Assembly (NCBI GenBank): GCA_023846275.1
Contig: JAIUJO010000072.1
Coordinates: forward strand, 764,501 to 828,500
Source of the DNA: Vanilla planifolia
Lineage: Eukaryota > Streptophyta > Magnoliopsida > Asparagales > Orchidaceae
Direction: 5' to 3'
DNA length: 64,000 nucleotides
In this document: in pieces, positions 1 through 15,210 of the stretch
Layout: every line of letters starts with the position of its first letter
Position numbering within the stretch: the stretch's first letter is position 1
The notes under the pieces: generated by a model
What the model was told of the DNA's origin: nothing
Database searches by the model: none
The model's input: the letters and a program-made list of their open reading frames with translations, nothing else
Translations under genes and position numbers: made by a program

Positions 1-3000
1 CCCATTCATGTACACACATGCACACACATGCATAAACACACATACACATGCATACACACAAGTACACACATGCATGAAAAAATGCAAACACACACACACA
101 CACACTTGCAGATAGATGCAAGAACATTTGTACACACCCTCAAAGACACCATAAACCCACACACATGTGTGCATGCACACTCATACATACACATGAACAC
201 GCACAAACATGCACACAAACACACACACAAACACAAACACAAACACATATACATGCATACACATGTGCACCCATGCATAAACATGCATACACACACATAT
301 TCACCCATGCTCAGATCGATGCATATGTACATTCATTTGAACTTAAACATGTACACAAAGAGACACACACATATGCTCACACATGCACATAGAAACTCGC
401 ACACACACATGTTCACAAACATAAGCACACAAACACATAAGCAAAGTGTTGCACACAAACACACATGTAGACACATCTGCTCACGTAGACATACACACTC
501 ACAAGCATAAACATATGCATGCACACGTACGAGCAAACATACACACACACATTAGTGCACTGACAAACATTCATATACACATGCACACACACACACACAT
601 ACACATACATACTCATATGTAGGTATGCATATGCACACAAAAGCACACTTAGACAAGCATATGCACACAAGTGCATATACACAAATGCTCACACCCATGC
701 ACGCAAGTGCATGCACCCGCACACACAAATGTACACACACATACATGCATGATCTCACACATGCACACACACACACATGCACTCATGCATGTAGACACAT
801 GCATGCACCCATGCTCACATGTAAACATGCACACATGCATACATGTTCAAACACCATACACACTCAAGCTCATGCACACATACAACCACACATTTACCGA
901 CACACATACATGCAAGCATACACAAATGCACACAACACACGTATACACATGCATGTACACACACATACATACATATACGCATGCACCCACTCACACCCAT
1001 GCACACACACACACACATGCACACACAGAAATGCACAAAAACATGTACACACACACATGCACATACACATACATGTACAAGCACTCTCACACTCACATAC
1101 ATATGCATAGGTACATGCACTCACACACACATGCATGCACATCCATGCACACCAACTCACACACACCATTCCATGGACTCTTCATATGCATGCATTCACA
1201 TGCACATATGCAGTACACATGCACACAGACATACACAACCACACATGGGCGAACACACATGTGCACAAATAGATGAACAAATAAACACACACGCACATGC
1301 ACACACAAACATTCACATTCACCCACGTGCATATGCACACTCATGCATGCAAAAGCATACACCAATGCAACCTCTTACTCACACAAGGACACACACATAC
1401 ACACACACACACACCCACTCACTTTCATGCTTACACACCCATACTAACATGCTGACACACACAAATTCATATGTGTACACACACACAAACATACCCAGAA
1501 AAGCACATTCATGTACTCACATGTGCATACACATGAACTCACACGCACATGAACACATCGGCACAAACACAATCACTTGCATACATGCATGTAGACACAC
1601 ATGCACACAATCACATGTACATCTGCACAAACACTAACCCACACATACATGTGGCCATGTCCTCATGAGCACACACACACACACAAATAAAAATAGGAAC
1701 ACCCAAGCACATACACACATGTGCATGCTTGCACATGCACACATTCAGGTACAAATATACAAATTCACATAAGCAAACACACCATCCTGCAAACACCCTC
1801 CTCCATATGCACACACATGCACATAAAAATACATGCCCGACACATGTATAAACATGCACTCGAATACACATGTGCTCACACATGCATAGGAATGTAAGCT
1901 TGCACAAAGACACATGTAATCACAAACACATGCACAGTACTTACACACACTGACACACACATATACAGACATAGGAATGCACATGCGAATGCACAAGCAT
2001 ACACATGTAAACATAAAAAAATGCACGCACACATGCATACACATATGCACGTGTGCACACAAGCATGAACATACCCAAGCACACACATATAGTGACAGAT
2101 ACGTACACACACAAATGCATATGCACAGAGACACACACACACATACACATGCACACACATACATATTTGAATATGCACAAATGCACACATGCACACATAA
2201 ACACTCACACATGAATCCATCTATTAATGAACAAACCTATGCACCCATATGCACACACAAGCACAAGCACACATATATACATGCATAGATACCCACACAT
2301 ATGCAACCACATATATGCAAATGTACACATGCATGCATACACACATATTCACATATACATACACACACATACACAAATACACACTTAAATCACACACAGA
2401 TACACATGCACAAATACATATGCATAAATAAATACAAGCAAACCCACACACACATGCACCTAAATGCACACAAATGCATGCACATGCTCAACTACACACA
2501 TACACACACATGTACACACACACATGCACACATGTATGCATTTGCATACAAACACAATTGCATGTATGAGAACACACATGCAATCGTGCACCCACACAAA
2601 CACATGCACATAGGCATATATGTGTGCACGCACCCACACGTATACGTGCACACACATACACACACATACATACATACACACACATGCATACACACATGTG
2701 TAGACACACACGCATGGACATGCACACATACATACCCAAAACACACACAAAAACACACATGCACATCAAAACTAACACACATCCATACACACATGCACAT
2801 GTAAAGACAGCACATACAAACACACATACGCATGCATGCATGCATGCATAAGCACACACACAAAACAATATAATATGCATAAGCACACAAACATACACAG
2901 ACCTTCACAAACACATTTGTATGCAAAATTCTCACACACACACAGACACATAAATACAAATGTGCATCGGCACATGCATGCTTGCACACTCACATGGTAT

Positions 3001-4844
3001 GCACACATGCATGTACTTGCACATGCACATACACAAGTACACACATGTTAGAAGGTACACATACAAACTAAATCTGACATAGACACATGTACACACCCAC
3101 AAAATCACATAAAAAAATAAAAAGGCATGCACTCACTCACATGCATCGATGCACAAACTTTCTCGTTCTCATGCACACACATGTAAGCACATGGACATGC
3201 ACACACACACACACGCGAGCACTCACAAACTCATAGACATGTAGACCCAGGCACATTCACACATATAAAGACGTGCACATGCATGCTCATACACATGCAT
3301 CTACATATGCATGCACACACACATACATACACACACAAACCCACCCACACGCACATATGTAGACAAAGATGTGCACACACACATATATATGTACAAGCAT
3401 GTGCAAGCTCGCACATGTGCGCAAACACATGTATATAGACACACATGACAAAAATGCACATGCATACCCACACTGGGCATGGATGTGCACACATGCACAA
3501 ACACATGCCAGCATGCACACACAGAGACAAACACAAATGCACATGCACATAGGAGTATCGACGTAATAACACATACACACACTAACACTCACACAAGAAT
3601 GTGCACAAGAGCACACAAAGACAAGCACACGCACATGCACACTCCTACACACATGTAGACATACATCTCACAATCACAGATGTGCAAACACATGTTAACA
3701 AGGAAGCACACACACTCACATGAATACACACATGCAAAACCATATAGAAACACATACATGTGCATGCACAAACATACAAACACATATCCACTCAGACACG
3801 CACATAGACACATACATATATGCATGCAAACACACACGTGTGCATGCACGTAAGTACATGTACATGCATGTAGAAAAGCACTTATACACACACACACACA
3901 TGAATACATGAACATTTCTAGCACAGATGCATGAATATATACTGAGACACAAACATACATACATAAACACATACACACACATATGCATATACATGCAAAC
4001 AAAAGTAAATGCTCTCACACACACACCTTCATATGTGAACACATATGCATGAATGCACACATGCAGACACATGCATAGTTGCACAATCACACAAACACAT
4101 ACACATGCATACATACACATGCACATACATGCGAGCACAATGACATGCATGCACCACCATAGACACACACATATACACATACAAACACACACATGGACAC
4201 ACACACATTTGAATGCACACACAAACGTGTACATACACATACACACACACACATGCATATATGCACATCTGCACACATGCACATATGCCTACACACATGC
4301 ACACGCACACACATACACACACCCACACATGTGTATAGACAAATGCACATGTGCATACACAGACAAGCATACACACCTAAATGCATATGCACATACACAC
4401 ATGCATGCATGCACACACCCTCCCACACACACATGGATACACTCACCAACACATTTGTGTAAGCACAAACATACATGTACATGCACAAACACATAGGAAC
4501 ACACACAAATAATTACAAATGTCCACACAGAAACACACACTTGTGCACATATGCACATCCATGCATAAACACACATGTGCATGCACACACATGCACATAA
4601 ATTCACACACACATGCATTCACACAAACATACACAAACCCTTTTATACAAAAACACTCATACATGCATGCATGCTCATATAGACACACAAATGCATAAAC
4701 ACACTAACACATGCACATGCAAACATACACACATTGGTACATAGATAAACACATGCATACACAAAAATGCATGCACATGCACACATATTAATTGCATAAA
4801 TACATAAAATTGAATCAAAACATAGATGAACACATACAAACACC

Positions 4845-4876
<32 letters not shown>

Positions 4877-7800
4877 TAAACATGCATGCATACATATACA
4901 CATATACATGTAAAGACATAGGCCCACACATACATATAGACACATGCAAAGACATGATACACAGCCACAAACATAGACTCACATGTAAATGCAAACACAA
5001 CCATGTATGCATGCATATGCACATGCACATAGCCACACATGCAAATAAAGAAATGCATACTTGAACACACACATACACACATGCACACACATACACAAAT
5101 AGACACATACATTATAGATGTATATAGAAATGTACACACACAAAGTCGCACATGCACACATATTAATTGCATAAATACATAAAATTGAATTAAAACATAG
5201 ATGAACACATACAAACACCCATATACACATACATGCACACACACATACACACATTCATATACACACACACACATAAACAAGCATGCATACATATACACAT
5301 ATACATGTAAAGACATAGGCCCACACATACATATAGGCACATGCAAAGACATGCACACACAGCCACAAACAAAGACTCACATGTAAATGCAAACACAACC
5401 ATGTATGCATGCATATGCACATGCACACAGCCACACATGCAAATAAAGACATGCATACTTGAGCACAAACATACACATATACACACATATACACAAATAG
5501 ACACATACATTACAGATGTATATAGAAATGCATACACACAAAGTCACACATGCACATGCCCACCCATAACCAGACATGCACATCCACATATGTACACATA
5601 CACATGTGCATATACATAGGCAAACACACTTACAAACACACACACATGCACATGCACACAAATGTACACATATGAATAAATAAACATATGCATACACATA
5701 GGCACATATGCACATATACTTGTCCATGCATAAACATGGTCATAAGCACACATACAAATATACACATGTGCACACACATGCATATATGTAAGCATCTCAG
5801 TGCACACATTCATGCACACATGCACACACACAGGAGAACATACATGCATCCCCACACACACACTTGTACAAATGCACACATACACTCACATACTACCACA
5901 TGCACAAATTTGCACAAGCAAACACACATGCAAATACATGCATGTGCAAACAACATGCATGGATGTACACATGCACACACATAAACACACTTGCACACAT
6001 TGCAGGTGTCTGCATATACAAACGTACAGAGATGTGTGTGCACAAACAAAGACATGCACACAAACATGCACACACATGCATACACATACACATACACATG
6101 CATCTATACACACAAATGCATGCACAAGTGCAGAGACTCACACATGCACACATTCACAAGCACTTACACACACGTGCAAACACATGCTCACACACACTTA
6201 GAGTCACATAGATAAACACATGTGCACAAGAACACACACACAAGTCCACAGACAAACACACACTTATATGACACATGCTCACATGCATATACACATGAAC
6301 ACACACACGTGCATGCCCACACATAAGTGTGCACACACATGCATCTACATATACACACAAATATGCACCCATACACACACAAAATCACACATGATATGCA
6401 ATAGATGTGCATGAACACACACACACACACATGTACATATGCAAACATGATGTAACTCACACACAAATTGATAAGTACACACACAGAAATGCACACAGAC
6501 ACATACATGAAAATACACACACACACACATATGCACAAGCACCCACAAATAACTTGTGTGTGCATATACATGCACATACAAACATGCATGCACGAACACA
6601 CATATATGCACACACACACACACACTCACACGTAGAAACACACTCGTGCTCCATTTCTCTCACCTATACACAAATGTACTTGTATGCACACATACACACA
6701 TGCCAACACACAACCCAACACAAGCATCCACACACACACACATGGCATGCATATAGATAAACAAGCACACAAACACACACAAATGTGCATGTAAAGCCAT
6801 ACATACAAACATGCATACACAAGCACAGACATGCACACATATGAACTCACACACATAAATATGCACACATGCATACACACACCCTTGCACACAAAAGCAT
6901 GCACTCAAGCATGTGAACATATATGCACACACAAGCACAAACACATGTACACACACACAAACATATATGCATACCCTCACACTTATAGACACAAAACACA
7001 TGTGTGTGTACACATAGACACACACAAAGAAACAAAAACATGAACACAAACACAAACAAGTACAAGCATGTACATGCATACACATGCACTTGAGAACACA
7101 AGAACAAAAAAGTAAACATACGCATATACAAGCCCTTGCACACATGCTCACATGACCATGCATAGACATTTACAAACACACTTGCATGCATACACAGATA
7201 CACGCACACATGCACATATCAATGCACACACACACATAAGTGCATACAGGCATACATATGCACACAGTCACACACTGACACACACATTCATCAATTCATG
7301 AACACATCTACACACTTACACACATAAATATGCACATACATACACTCATACTTATGCACATACCCAGCAATGCAAACTAACACTCATGCATGCACACTTG
7401 CACCCATGCATGCATGTACACACATACACACGTGCATGTCCATGTAGACATATGCACACAAACACACTCACACACTTATGCATGCACATGCACTCACAAA
7501 AACATGCAACCATACTCACATAATGAAATTCACATAGATGTAGAGGACCATACACACACAAATGCATGCTCATGCACACATATAGATATCCACACACATA
7601 CACACATTCATGAATACAAGTACACACACACATACACACGAATAAGCATGCACACATGAATGCAAATGCATATGCACAAACACACATGCACACACATATA
7701 GAGACATACATAGTTGTACATAGGCATTCATACATGTGGTTATGCACATATTGACACCCACACAAGTCCAAATACACACATGCATATACATACAAATGCT

Positions 7801-10800
7801 TAAACACAACTAACATATACACAAGCACTCACACATGCACACACATATGCTCAAGCACACACATACACACACATGTATGCTCACATGAACACACTCACAC
7901 ACATAGGCATACATTCGCACACACATGCATACAAATGCTCACACGAAGGTACAGACAGACACACCCACACCCATGCAAACACATGCACACATGCACACAC
8001 ACATAAGTAGACTTGCAGGCACACACACATGCAGATATGCATGGACCCACTTTCACAAGCACATGCACACACACATGCACATACACACACACATGTACTC
8101 ATACACATTCATGCATATGCATGCACACACATGGACCTTCACTAATACAGACACACACATATATACAAGCACACACATAGACACAAACACATGCACACAT
8201 GCATATGCACACACACATGCATGAATACAAAGATGCATGTGCATAAAAAGCACACTTATGCACACAAGTACATGTACACACATGCATGTAGACTTACACA
8301 CACACCCATAAGAACACACAAACTTGCTCGAATACATCCACACATAGACATGCACATGCTCACACATGCTTGCATACATAGACACAGACCTGATCATACA
8401 CACATATGCAAACACATGCACAAATAGACACATGCATCAATGTGCATCCTTTCAAATGAACATATGTTAACATGAACTCATGCCAACAAGCACACGTGCA
8501 CATGCATATGCACACTCATACATGTACACAGCCAAACACACATAGAAACAAGTATACACACATGCCCTAAGTACTCACACATGCACCCATATAGGCACAA
8601 ATAGACAAAATGCACAAATAAAGGCTCACATACATACACACACATGAATTTTGAAAACAAACACAAACTCACATACATGCACCCACACATGCTCAAGCAT
8701 GCACAAATACCCATGCATGCACACACATAGACATAGACACATACAAATATATTTACTACACATGCAAAGGTATGCACACTCACACCAACACACACATAGA
8801 CTCACACACACATGGGGACATGCACACCCACACCATGCATATGCATAAGTGCACGTTCATTCATCAAAGCATAAATACATAAATAAACATATGTGCATGC
8901 ATACATAAACATTAAAACACATTTGCACACACACACATGCATACATACATGAACAAATACACATGCACAAACACACACACACACACACATGCATACAACA
9001 CATATGCATGCGCATGCAAAAGCACATGTGCACACATATGCATAAGAATTCACACATGCATGTGCACATACTCTTGTTCACACACACATGCACACATACA
9101 CACACACATGTACACACACATGCACATGGTTAGACATGTGCAAACAAACATATACACGTATATGAACCAATATACAGATGCACATAGACACACACATACA
9201 AACGTACACACACAGCTACAACAAAACATGTACACATTCACTCAAGTACACACAAACATACATGCACACATTCACGAACACACACACACACACATGCATG
9301 TGCACATGCACATTTACACATAGACACTAAAGTATGTACACAAAAATATGCACACGTACAAGTACATTCACACAAATGTGGATAGGGACACACAATCACT
9401 CACATAGACATGCATATGTATATACAAAGATGTGATTGTACACACACATGTACATGTGCACATACTCACAAACATGCACACACACATACACACACTCTCT
9501 CACAATGACACACACACACACAAATGTACATAGACACGAATACACACACCCACACACATGTACACAAGCACACTTTGACACACATGTACAAACAAAAGTA
9601 CATACATATACATGCACACACATGCACACACACATACAAATATAGAAACACATACATACATATGTGTACACACATATAAACACAAACACATACACACAAA
9701 CCCATATACACATGTTAATGCATTTGCACACATGCACAACCAACACAAAGACAAACAAACATGCACACATAAACACGTGCACATATGAACACACACACCT
9801 ACACAACCACACCCACATACATACACATGTGCATATGTACACACACATGCACATGGATATGCAAGCATGCATACACACACTCACATAGTAATTGACTCCT
9901 CCTACACACACATGCACATAATCACACACACAGACATGTGAACACATGCACATGCACACAAAAACATGCATCATAACATACAACCAAACACACATAGACA
10001 CAGACACATACACACCCATATGTAAACCAATGCATACATGTTGGCATATACACACATAGTACACACATTCACATGCATGCACTCACACACACATGCACTC
10101 AAACATACATAGACACATGAATGCATGCATGTACATGCACACATAGGAACACACATATGTACACACACACACACACACACAAATAAACATAAACATTGAT
10201 GCACACATGCAAACTCACACAATCCAACACACATGTGTCTGTGTCACATGCACACACACATGTGCATGCATGTATATGTATACAAACACACACAAATACA
10301 CATACATCATATGCACATGCACACACACACACACACATGTATGTACATACACATAGGCATGCATGCACACACATATGGACACACACAAGCTGACACATAA
10401 ATACACGCACATGCACCCACACATACACATACATTTGCACATGCATGTACAGACACATACATGCACACACCACACACACACACATGAACACATATACACA
10501 CACAAGAACACACACACATATCAACACCCTCATGCATTAGACTTACATACACATATTCATGCTCACACACAAACATACATAGATGTATACATGCATATGG
10601 ACACATGCATACACACACACACAAACAAAAACTTACACATACACAAATGCAAGTACACATATGCATATACATGCAAATGTACATGCAAAAACGTGGACAC
10701 ACACATACACTAATATGCACACGCTTGTACATAACTGCATGCACACACACAACTACACACATATAAATAAGCACACACATGTGCATCTGTATGAACACAC

Positions 10801-12261
10801 ACATGGACACAAGCATGCATGCATAGGAACACATCTACACAAATGCACAAATGCTTGTAGACACATGCACCCACACACAAAAGAGTTGATGAACACACAA
10901 GTAAGCATACACATACAATCACACTCACCGACACACACACATACATGCACCCTCATGTACACAAACACACAAACCCATGCACATGCAAATGTACACATAC
11001 ACACACACAAACACATGCAAACACACATGTGCTTGCTTAAATATACATAGGCACACACATAAATATACACACATAAAAATTCACATACATACAAACACAT
11101 GCACAAATACACACACACACATGCATTCACATAGATAGATGCACTTGTGCACATGTACACATAGAAAAACACATGCGCTCAGACACATGTATACACAAAA
11201 AACACACAAGCACACAAATAGACACACACATATGCACAATTACACAAACACACATACATGCATGCACTTGCACACACACCCAAATGTCACACACTTATGC
11301 ATGCATACACATACAAAAACACACACTCATACACATACACACATACATGCATATAAACTAACATAAATGCACACACACACATAAAAGCACAAATGTATTG
11401 ACATAAACACATGCACAAATGTACATAATAACATGCACATGCACACAAATGCATAAACACATATGCATAGGTATATTTAGAAGAACAAACACATGAACAC
11501 TCACATACATGCACACACACACAAATGCACATTTGTAGACACTTATACACACACACATACACACTCACATTATATGCATGCACACAAATACACACACATA
11601 CATAAGAAAAAGAATGTAGATAATCACATGCATGCATATGCACATGCACACAACTTACATGTGGACACGCACAAACATAGGCACACATATGCACAAGCAC
11701 CCAAACCCACACACATGTGCACCCACACATTAATAAACACATGCATAGGCTTACATAAACACACAAACCCACAAATAAATAGATATACAAGAACACATAC
11801 ATGGATGCACATAAACACATATGCATCTGTGCATGTACACACTCATACATAGACACATATACACAAACACATGCATATACCCACACACACTTATAGATGC
11901 ATAGAAATATCCAAACATGCACACAAACACATATGCAAGGTCACAGTCACACAAACATGCCCATTCACACAACTACTCGTACATAAACACACATGCACAT
12001 GCACTCATATGTAGATATACATACTAAAACCTTCCATACACAAAAACTCTCTCACACACACACAAGTTAACACACACAAAAAATCACTCACATGTGCATA
12101 AGCACACACACAACACATATACACATGCACACACACACACACATATATATGCACACACAAAGACATGTTGGCATACACACATATATTGACACATGTAGTG
12201 ACATGTATGTGCACACATATGCACATGCACAAACACATAAACACACATGCACCAACATAGG
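1..12261. repeat. CA-rich alternating pyrimidine-purine array, block 1 (cut by left edge)
   Basis: The whole stretch is built from CA, CATG, CATA and CACG steps, for example ACACATGCACACAC, with short breaks such as AAACA or CTCAC. The plus strand is strongly A/C-rich, and most G lies in TG steps. It is not a clean microsatellite, because step order varies constantly and there is no fixed short period. Long open frames exist on both strands only because stop triplets are rare in this composition. They give His/Thr-rich or Cys/Val-rich low-complexity peptides and are not genes. Alternating pyrimidine-purine DNA of this kind is known to be able to adopt Z-DNA; whether this does is inference. 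The block stops abruptly at the TG that starts the copia-like LTR. I see no genes, RNA genes or regulatory sites in it. Confidence 0.93.
4770..5548 (+). repeat. Two-copy tandem duplication inside CA block 1, period about 375 bp
   Basis: An unusual non-CA segment, ATTGCATAAATACATAAAAT, begins at 4791 and recurs at 5166, a shift of 375 bp. The sequence that follows stays alignable through a segment with GTAAAGACATAGGCCCACAC, then AATGCAAACACAACCATGTA, and ends with TATAGAAATG before an ACACACAAAGTC motif near 5138 and 5531. Copy 1 is about 4770-5148 and copy 2 about 5149-5548. The copies differ by scattered substitutions and small CA-length changes, so the duplication is recent relative to the array but not new. 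It shows that the block also grows by segmental duplication, not only by slippage. Confidence 0.85.
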
Positions 12262-14564
12262 TGTTGTACCATTTGTTTTGAGACTTTTAATTTGATGATA
12301 ATAAAATAATTGTGTTAATTTCTCTAATAGTCTTCACAAGTAACTCTTAGGTCATGCATTTCAAGCTTTTATAGGATCAATGAATTAGAGAGTTTTGACC
12401 AATTATCTTATGGAATAATCTATAAGTGAGGCAATCTAAACCAATGATGGTGGCCATGCAACAGTTATGGCTTAATGATATATTATGGAGCTATTATTTA
12501 ATCTTGGTGGAGCAATTAGCTATCAGTAATATATACTTAAAATATCAACTTTTTATTTGTTATCTTATCACTTGTTTATGTATCAAATAATTTTGTTACA
12601 TAACACGATTAATTCATTTGCATTATCATTAATTTCAAGCACATTATTATTTTAGTACTTATAAAAATAATTTATTTACTTAGTTACAACAAAAACATTT
12701 ATAATTAAAAAAAATTAATATTTAAATGGACTCTTAATAAAATCAATTGGCCTAAGCATCAAGACATGGGCAAGCCCAAAGAGTAGGGCTAAGTGGCCCA
12801 AACTACTATTGAGCAATATGGCTTAAGGAGTAGTGGGTCAAGAGATAGGGCGAACCAAAATGTGTTTAGCCTATGTCTTAAGCATGACACAATTCCATTT
12901 GTAGCTTGGATTATATCAGGTCAAGGAATAACTTCTAAACTATAGGATAATGAGTTAGGACAAACTCATGAAGTGTTAAATATTAGGATTAGGATAAATC
13001 AGACTTATAAATATATGTATAAGTGACTTTGGTCATTACTTCCTAGAAGTACTAAGTGGTGGACTACTCCATTAGGCAAATCTTTTTTCATTGAAGAAGT
13101 AAAATAAATTCGAAATATCATACACAAGCTTGTGACGTGAGACTTAAAATCATGCCATGTGAACTATAGATTCCATCTAAGCATTCGTTTGACAAGCTTG
13201 ATCAAGCATATGAGATAAAAGTTTCGATTTTGAATAGTATTTTTTATCATACTATCCATCCATAAAAACCTAATCACATGGTTGAGATCTTCTCCACATT
13301 TGTGAACTGTGCATTTTATTTCGCCGTCCATCTATAAAGCTTAGTTGAACAATTAAGATTGACTCCACCTTTGTGTATCAACACTATCCATCTAGCATGT
13401 GTGATCTAAGGATCTAGATCAAATATTTCTTGGATTAGTTCTAGACCTTTATTTAGCATTCTGGCTGAGCAACTCCTATTTTGTCCATCTAGATTGGATG
13501 ATGATCATTGTTACCACTAGTAATTAGTGTTCTAGAAAGCTGCTTGAGTTTCTTTTGAATGCCAGAATGTTATAACAAATTCAGATTACCCTTTATAGTT
13601 GTTAAATAATTTTTGTTTTTGTTTAACATATTCTAATATAAATTAAGAAGCCTTAGGAGTTACATCAATATTTTAGGAAGAGAAGGTGCAAAACCATTAA
13701 TTAAAATTCGATTTTATTTCCTTTGTTAGAGTTGTGTCTGCAACTCATTTCTTCTCTTTCTTTAGCAATTTTTTCGTTGCACACCTTTCTTGAGGCTTCT
13801 TTATAATTGATAATTTATTTTTTTTTTCCTTATTTATATGTTTTTAGAAAAGATCATATTAAAGTAAGATCTTTTTTGAATTCAGTTTTCTTAATAATGT
13901 TAGTGTATATTAATAAATCTTTTAGATTTAATATTTTAAAACTATGTCCTTTAGATTTTTTTAAACATTTTCTTATGTGCACTCATATTCTAACATTTTA
14001 ATCCATAGACTTGTGCTATATATTCTTTTATAAGTGAATAGTGATATGTTATAGTTAATTATTATTTTGGTGTTGTGTTTAAATGTTGTAAGCTTTTATA
14101 ATCTAAATTTTTATGGTGAACCCGTAATGATCACGATAAAATAATATGGATTGTAGTAGTTAGCCCTACCTATAATGATAAAGAGTACTTTTGTTAGTGA
14201 AATCTTAGTTGGTTTGACTAGGGTGGATGTAGGCATGAGTTAGGCCAAAGTACTTAAAAATTTCTTACTACTTTTATTTTCTTTATTATTATATAATTTA
14301 TGATATATCACTTAATTATCTTTAATTAAAAACTATATATAGAACAAAATTATCAAAATTATTTTTATAATGTATAAACATTTTATTGAAAAATATTTTA
14401 GAACCATAAAATTTTTATTTTCTTTTTTTTCTATCTTTTAAAAATTTAATAATTGAATGGTTTTATGATTTCTAAAGTTTTATTTAAAAGATTTTAAAAA
14501 TTGGTAAAATTTTTAAAGGCATAATTCACCCCCTTTTTTTTGAGTTGGCTTCGTACAGATTACA
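12262..14564 (+). repeat. 5' LTR of decayed copia-like element
   Basis: Begins TGTTGTACCATTTG and runs into TTTGATGATAATAAA, the style of start common in plant Ty1/copia LTRs. It ends in CAGATTACA just before the primer-site-like sequence. It aligns with the repeat at about 16570-18963 over most of its length, with many substitutions and indels, so the pair is old. Near its end it has a C-run followed by a T-run (ATTCACCCCC) in a position where many plant copia LTRs carry a similar block. Confidence 0.75.
13006..13013 (+). promoter_or_regulatory. Candidate TATA box in the 5' LTR
   Basis: TATAAATA lies about 745 bp into the LTR, upstream of the conserved GGTCATTACTTCCTA segment. The aligned place in the 3' LTR reads AAATATAAG, so the motif is not kept. 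In such AT-rich DNA a chance match is likely, and only the position makes it plausible. Confidence 0.3.
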
Positions 14565-14569
14565 TAAAA

Positions 14570-14580
14570 TGGTATCAGAA
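14570..14580 (+). other. Primer-binding-site-like sequence (tRNA-Met type)
   Basis: TGGTATCAGAA follows the LTR end (CA at 14563-14564) after the spacer TAAAA. Plant LTR elements primed by initiator tRNA-Met carry TGGTATCAGAGC here, so this copy matches 10 bases before diverging (AA in place of AG). Its place directly after the end of the left repeat is the strongest evidence that the repeats are LTRs and that the element reads on the plus strand. Confidence 0.7.
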
Positions 14581-14672
14581 TGAGTTACATAGACAGTTGA
14601 AATTTCCAAAAGTAGATCCCATGTTTTTCATTTCTGGTTATGTAGTGAATTATTATTTGTATTGTAAACTAC

Positions 14673-15210
14673 ATGGATCCACCAATGTTTGAAGGTCAAA
14701 ATTTTTCTTTGTAGACAAATATTTCAAATATTTTATTATAAATGTTAATATTGATTTATAGTTTTTATTTAAAAATCATTTTATTGTTTCAAACATTTTT
14801 GATGAATAATCTAGAAGTTTAAGGCAAAGAAATGCTAAAAGAATGAGTTATCATTATTTTTTTTTGTCTCAATAAATTGGTATAAGGATTTGTCATCTAA
14901 AAGCTAATTTTGAGGTTATATAGAAACTAGAGAATTTATATGATAAATATGTTGTATTTCTTACCCAAGATAAGATGAAATTGGGAAATCAAAAGAAAAT
15001 GAAATAGAGAAAAAAGAAGAAAGAAGCTTTAAGAACCTCAGAAGTAAGCTCTTCATTCTAAGGTGTATAACATATTTCTTCTTCTAATAATGATCATCAC
15101 ATTGTTAGTGATGATGAATTGACTATTGCTTTTGATGAATTTATAGTTAAGCATAAGAAATTGAATAAGATGTATGCTAAACTTAAAGGGAAATATGACA
15201 AATAAAAGCA
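14673..15210 (+). pseudogene. Broken gag-like remnant
   Basis: From the ATG at 14673 the frame reads MDPPMFEGQNFSL and then meets a TAG where copia gag proteins usually have Trp (FSLW), consistent with a TGG to TAG change. Further on, in another frame (from 15092), the reading HHIVSDDELTIAFDEFIVKH leads into a Lys-rich stretch with KLNKMYAKLKGKYD before an in-frame stop. Acidic then Lys-rich helical segments of this kind are common in the middle of plant copia Gag. At least one frameshift and several stops separate the two pieces, so no protein is made. The assignment is by resemblance only. Confidence 0.5.

Noticed and set aside
12257..12261. Target duplication for the copia-like element (ATAGG against TCAAT at 18964-18968)
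   Set aside because: The five-base flanks do not match. Decay or CA-repeat growth may have erased it, so none is claimed.
1..12261. CRISPR-like array of short repeats
   Set aside because: There are no constant repeats with unique spacers, and the context is plant nuclear DNA with continuous dinucleotide texture.
28..12295. Many open frames of 60-264 codons in CA block 1, His/Thr-rich on plus and Cys/Val/Met-rich on minus
   Set aside because: They exist on both strands and in overlapping frames because CA/TG-rich DNA has few stops. The peptides only mirror the dinucleotide pattern and have no domains or gene structure.
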